Shown here: positions 60,976 to 64,000 of the stretch, piece after piece
Numbering within the stretch: position 1 is the first letter of the stretch
How the letters are laid out: the number at the start of each line of letters is the position of its first letter
DNA from: Candidatus Altimarinota bacterium
GTDB lineage: Bacteria > Patescibacteriota > Gracilibacteria > BD1-5 > UBA6164
DNA: 64,000 nucleotides
Assembly: GCA_020629795.1 (NCBI GenBank)
Contig: JAHDCR010000003.1
Coordinates: forward strand, 4,778 to 68,777
Direction: 5' to 3'
The notes under the pieces: model-generated
Told to the model about the DNA's origin: nothing
Databases searched by the model: none
The model's input: only the letters and a program-made list of their open reading frames with translations
Translations under genes and position numbers: made by a program

Positions 60976-61025
60976 GTGAATATAAAAAAAAGAGAAAGAT
61001 AAACTTTCTCTTTTTTTATATTCAA
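60976..61025. terminator. two-way terminator
   Basis: Imperfect palindrome (gtgaatataaaaaaaagagaa ... ttctctttttttatattcaac) between the Ig-like gene and the AbiEi-like gene; inner stem agagaaag/ctttctct. Confidence 0.8.
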
Positions 61026-61807
61026 CGTAATCACTCTCACACAAAACATCAACCATTTTTTTTGATAACATCTAGGAATACATCGTACAAGTCTCTATCA
61101 ATAGTTTTTGCTATTTCTTTAAGCCTATTAAAAGACATATTATATTTATATTTTCCTACTTCTTGAAATATATCGTAATCCATTACTTTTCAGTATTTTT
61201 TAATTGCTTTTATAAGGAGCGAAATATCAATCCCCTGCTCACTGTCACTCACTAAAGCTGTCTCCAAGAGAGATAGCTCAAGACCTGATATCTTTAGATC
61301 TATGCCATCTATATTTACTTTTCGACTATATACGCAAAATAAATTATAAAGATTGTATTTTTTATCATACTGTTTACCCGAAAGTGTTTTAAAATAGATT
61401 TCATAATTTCATACTATAATTTTCTTATTTATGCTTTTATTAATGATATAAATCTTATCTGCTAATGAATTATTTTTCAGATGAAATTCTAAGGACTTTG
61501 CTCAAGAAATATAATAATGACTCCCTACTAAATTCGTGATATATTTTTTTAGTAACTTTAAATAGTATTTTTCTACCAAATCAATCTCATTGAGTTTTAA
61601 ATCTTCTTTTTCTGGGACTATATAGACTCAAGACTTCAAAGGTATTATATGACCTTGAGCCCTAAGCTTATATATTGTTTTATTCACAACTCATGCATAT
61701 TCTGATTTACACTCAGGATCTATAAGCTCAAAAATATCTTTTTTAAATACTACATTTCATCATTTCTTTAACATCTTGTTAACAATTTTGTTAAAATCTT
61801 TGATCAT
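61016..61807 (-). CDS. AbiEi antitoxin-like / DUF6088-type protein
   Basis: A 263-residue protein. The N-terminal winged helix (FKKDIFELIDPECKSEYAGV, VNKTIYKLRAQGHIIPLKSG, VYIVP) is followed by VEKYYLKLLKKYITNLVGSH, YYISGAKSLEFHLKNN. This is the order of AbiEi-family type IV antitoxins (wHTH then a region with YYISG.S-L). No AbiEii toxin lies next to it, so it may be an orphan regulator. The call is moderate. Confidence 0.5.
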
Positions 61808-61825
61808 ACTTTTTTACTTTAAAAT

Positions 61826-61862
61826 AAACAAAAAAACTCTATAAAAAATATAGAGTTTTTAC
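61826..61862 (-). terminator. terminator of mscS
   Basis: aaaaaactctata-aaaaa-tatagagttttt between the mscS stop and the AbiEi-like start. Confidence 0.75.
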
Positions 61863-61893
61863 TATAAAAATCAAATACTTTTTACTATAAAAA

Positions 61894-62817
61894 TTATTTA
61901 TTATTATCTAACTGTCATGAAAGGGTCATTTGAGGATATGGAATATGAATATTAGTTTGTTTAAAAGCGAGATTCACGGTTTCAGTAACATTAGATTTGA
62001 GAGTTATATAATTTTCTTTAGAACTCACCCAAAATCTGAGTGTAAGCTCTACTCAGTTATCTCAGAGTTTTCAAATAATTACATCACTCGCAGGAGCACT
62101 CAATACCATAGGAAAATTTGAAACAACCTTTCCTAGTACTTTTTTTGCCTGAAGAATATCAGTCTCATATCACACAACAACTTCTACATCTATTCTTCTT
62201 TTATCATTTGTATGGAAATTTCTTACGTTCTCCTCAAAAAATCTAACATTCGGTATATTGAATATTGTTCCATCAAGCTCCTCAATCTCTGTAAACAATG
62301 CTTGAATTTTTGTTATTCTTCATCTTTGACTTCATATTTCTATGAGATCACCAATATGATAACTCCCCTGCGATACTATGATTATTCCAGATATGAAATT
62401 CGTAAGAAATGTTCTAAGTGTGAATCAGATACCAAATCAGATTCATCCCATAAATATCCCCAAGTCTACTCAAAGAATTCATAGTGAGATAGAAAATCAT
62501 GTAATAAGAACAAATATATTCATAGTCCTACTTATCACTCCTATAATTTCTTCTTTACTTGCCTCATCACCAATATTTGCAGCTTCTAAATAATGAAATA
62601 ATTTAGATTGAATGAACTTAGAGACAATAAAAGTTAGTGCAATAACAATCACAACTAAAACAATATTAATTGCCATATTGACTAAAAATTCAGCTGAGAG
62701 AAATCATAGAATAATCTCTCAAGAGTTTTTTGCAGCATCTTGTTCTCCTGCAGGCAGAGCAGCCCAAAGCGATTGAGGTAACAGTAAGAAAAATGATAGT
62801 AATATAACTCGGAGCAT
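61894..62817 (-). CDS. MscS-family mechanosensitive channel
   Basis: A 307-residue channel with a signal-like N-terminus (VILLSFFLLLPQSLWAALPA), three transmembrane helices, a pore helix rich in Gly/Ala (IGFGIGFTLRTFLTNFISGI), the MscS beta domain (YHIGDLIEIGSQRGRITKI, GTIFNIPNVRFF) and the C-terminal domain (DKRRIDVEVVVGYETDILQA). Releases solutes on osmotic downshock. Several pore glycines are TGA. Confidence 0.92.
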
Positions 62818-62886
62818 ATAGAATATGTTTTATCATGTATTATAGATAAATACTACCTTATATACTCTTTAGCTGCAATTATGAAG

Positions 62887-62926
62887 ACAAAAAAAAACTT
62901 CTTCCTTATGGACAGAAGTTTTTTTT
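62887..62926 (-). terminator. terminator of the M23 gene
   Basis: Stem aaaaaaaacttct/agaagttttttt with an 11-nt loop between the M23 stop and the mscS start. Confidence 0.8.
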
Positions 62927-62937
62927 ATATTATAAAA

Positions 62938-64000
62938 CTATCTTAATCTAAAGTTATAATTATCTGGTATGTAGGCTCACTTCACATGACTCATACACTT
63001 AATTATATTATTATGCCAGTTAAATTCACTCGAAGCATATATAAGCCCAGTTTTATTACCGTAACGACTAAGTTGTTGTATTTCGGTATATCAACCAAGA
63101 AATCTATTATTAAATGCTCGTGCCATAGCAGCTATTCATGATCTAGGAGTCGGGAAAGTAATAGTAGCACCAGAATCAGTATTTCATACATTTCATATAT
63201 TGTTAGGAGTTTTGAGATATTTTCCTAAAGTTGTTTCAGCCAATCAAATACACATCACAAATGTTGGATCAATTCACTGAGCAACTGACTCATCTACCCA
63301 TATATCCCAGTCCCTAAATGCACCAACTGCATAGGTATTTAAAAGAAATTTTTGTCTTTCAACTTCTGTTTCTCACTCTATTCTAAATACTCATTTTCCT
63401 GTATTTTCTGTACTTTTATAATCATATCATCTTCTCACTTTAAAATCCGTTAAGTATTTATAATTATACTTTTCTGGGAGTGTAGCATACTGCAAGTAAG
63501 AAATATCTAGATACTCGAGTGGATCAGCGTACTCTTCATCTGAATACACAACGAAGTGAAGATGGGGTCCAGTAGTTAGGATACCTGCTCACAGAGTTCC
63601 ATATTCTCATCAAGAGAGAGCAAATACTTCTCATCTTTTTACAAAATCATATTTTCAAACTTTTGATTCAGATATATGACCGTATAAACTTACTAATCCA
63701 TCTGAATGCTTTAAAGCCACATACGCATATCCTGTATTTACTGGAGGCTGAAGATAAATAACATATCCATCCATTGGAGCTTTTATTTCTGTTCCTTGTG
63801 GTATAACTATATCTATCGCGTCATGATCAGTCCCAAAACTTTCTTGATATTCTGCATCTCTATAAAATGCACTTACTCACAGAGCTGGGCTTACAGGCCA
63901 ATCAAAGGGATTATTTCAAACTACCGTACCAGTGAGTCTAGACTCTGCATATATTATTTTATTTATATCCTGACATTGTTGATCAAGCCCTAAGAGCTCT
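62938..64000 (-). CDS. M23 peptidase with glucosaminidase-like C-terminus (5' end beyond the window)
   Basis: At least 353 residues. LytM/M23 zinc motifs: TDHDAIDIVIPQGTEI (HxxxD), then LHFVVYSD preceded by TTGPHLH (HxH). Cuts peptide cross-links of peptidoglycan. The C-terminal part (FVMCIGLAETTLGKYLKTPN, NIGNVGNTDSG, IAAMARAFNNRFLGGYTEI) resembles lysozyme-like/glucosaminidase domains. So one protein could cleave both glycan and peptide (inference). The gene continues beyond the right edge, so the start and any coiled coil are not seen. Confidence 0.85.

Noticed and set aside
61016..61807. Complete AbiE toxin-antitoxin pair
   Set aside because: Only an AbiEi-like protein is present; neighbours are MscS and a surface protein, with no nucleotidyltransferase toxin.

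Overview
The window is about 64 kb of AT-rich bacterial chromosome read with a non-standard code in which UGA is glycine (translation table 25). Conserved glycines are encoded by TGA at diagnostic sites: the TVGYGD filter of a K+ channel, the KTGT box of a class B PBP, KMSKS-IGN of MetRS, HIGN of CysRS, the Walker A loop of RecF, the prepilin cleavage glycine, and RpoB LPTG-V. Read with TGA as stop, almost every gene breaks into fragments; read as Gly, they become full-length, family-typical genes. This points to the Absconditabacteria (SR1) / Gracilibacteria (BD1-5) group of the Candidate Phyla Radiation. I cannot decide between the two from the window. No tRNA-Gly(UCA) is present here.

Layout. 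1-7000 (mostly minus): metG (runs off the edge), K+ channel, Ste24-type protease, L,D-transpeptidase, a small GIY-YIG protein (plus), a 2Fe-2S ferredoxin overlapping cysS. 7062-7313: tRNA-Phe and tRNA-Leu. 7371-16833: a hypothetical gene, class B PBP, rpsO, Rel/SpoT, a methyltransferase with argS, and a DUF4143-type ATPase. 16873-25513: VirB6/TrbL-like membrane protein, gatB, hpf with a long leader, IMPACT-family gene, solute-binding protein, and a large type IV pilin-like protein. 25583-33370: rpoB-rpoC with a promoter and a 220-nt leader. 33421-43117: GNAT, mltG, Excalibur and DUF937-type genes, der, corA, a large unknown gene, and aspS preceded by what looks like a T-box riboswitch. 43383-51150: second pilin-like gene, SLH-domain esterase, lexA, PhnA-like/spermidine-synthase-like/unknown operon, triple OB-fold protein, exonuclease, and two small paralogues.

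51180-56677 is the accessory part: a degenerating tandem array of an unrecognised membrane-anchored four-cysteine family, interleaved with fragments of SdrD-B-like surface protein genes, with a 119-bp exact duplication. It is bounded by a 5'-truncated serine recombinase remnant that runs into tRNA-Cys. 57158-64000 returns to ordinary genes: a lipoprotein, gatC-recF, an anchored Ig/Fn3-like protein, an AbiEi-like protein, MscS and an M23 peptidase (runs off the edge).

Themes: envelope building and remodelling (PBP, MltG, L,D-transpeptidase, M23, SLH esterase, pilins); translation (four aaRS, gatB/gatC, S15, HPF, Rel); and a small set of genes sharing a candidate LexA operator. Intergenic regions are short. 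Convergent gene pairs commonly end in long perfect palindromes that serve as two-way terminators. Starts mostly lack a recognisable Shine-Dalgarno sequence. The strongest regulatory finding is the aspS T-box candidate; the strongest unexplained locus is the 51-56 kb array.
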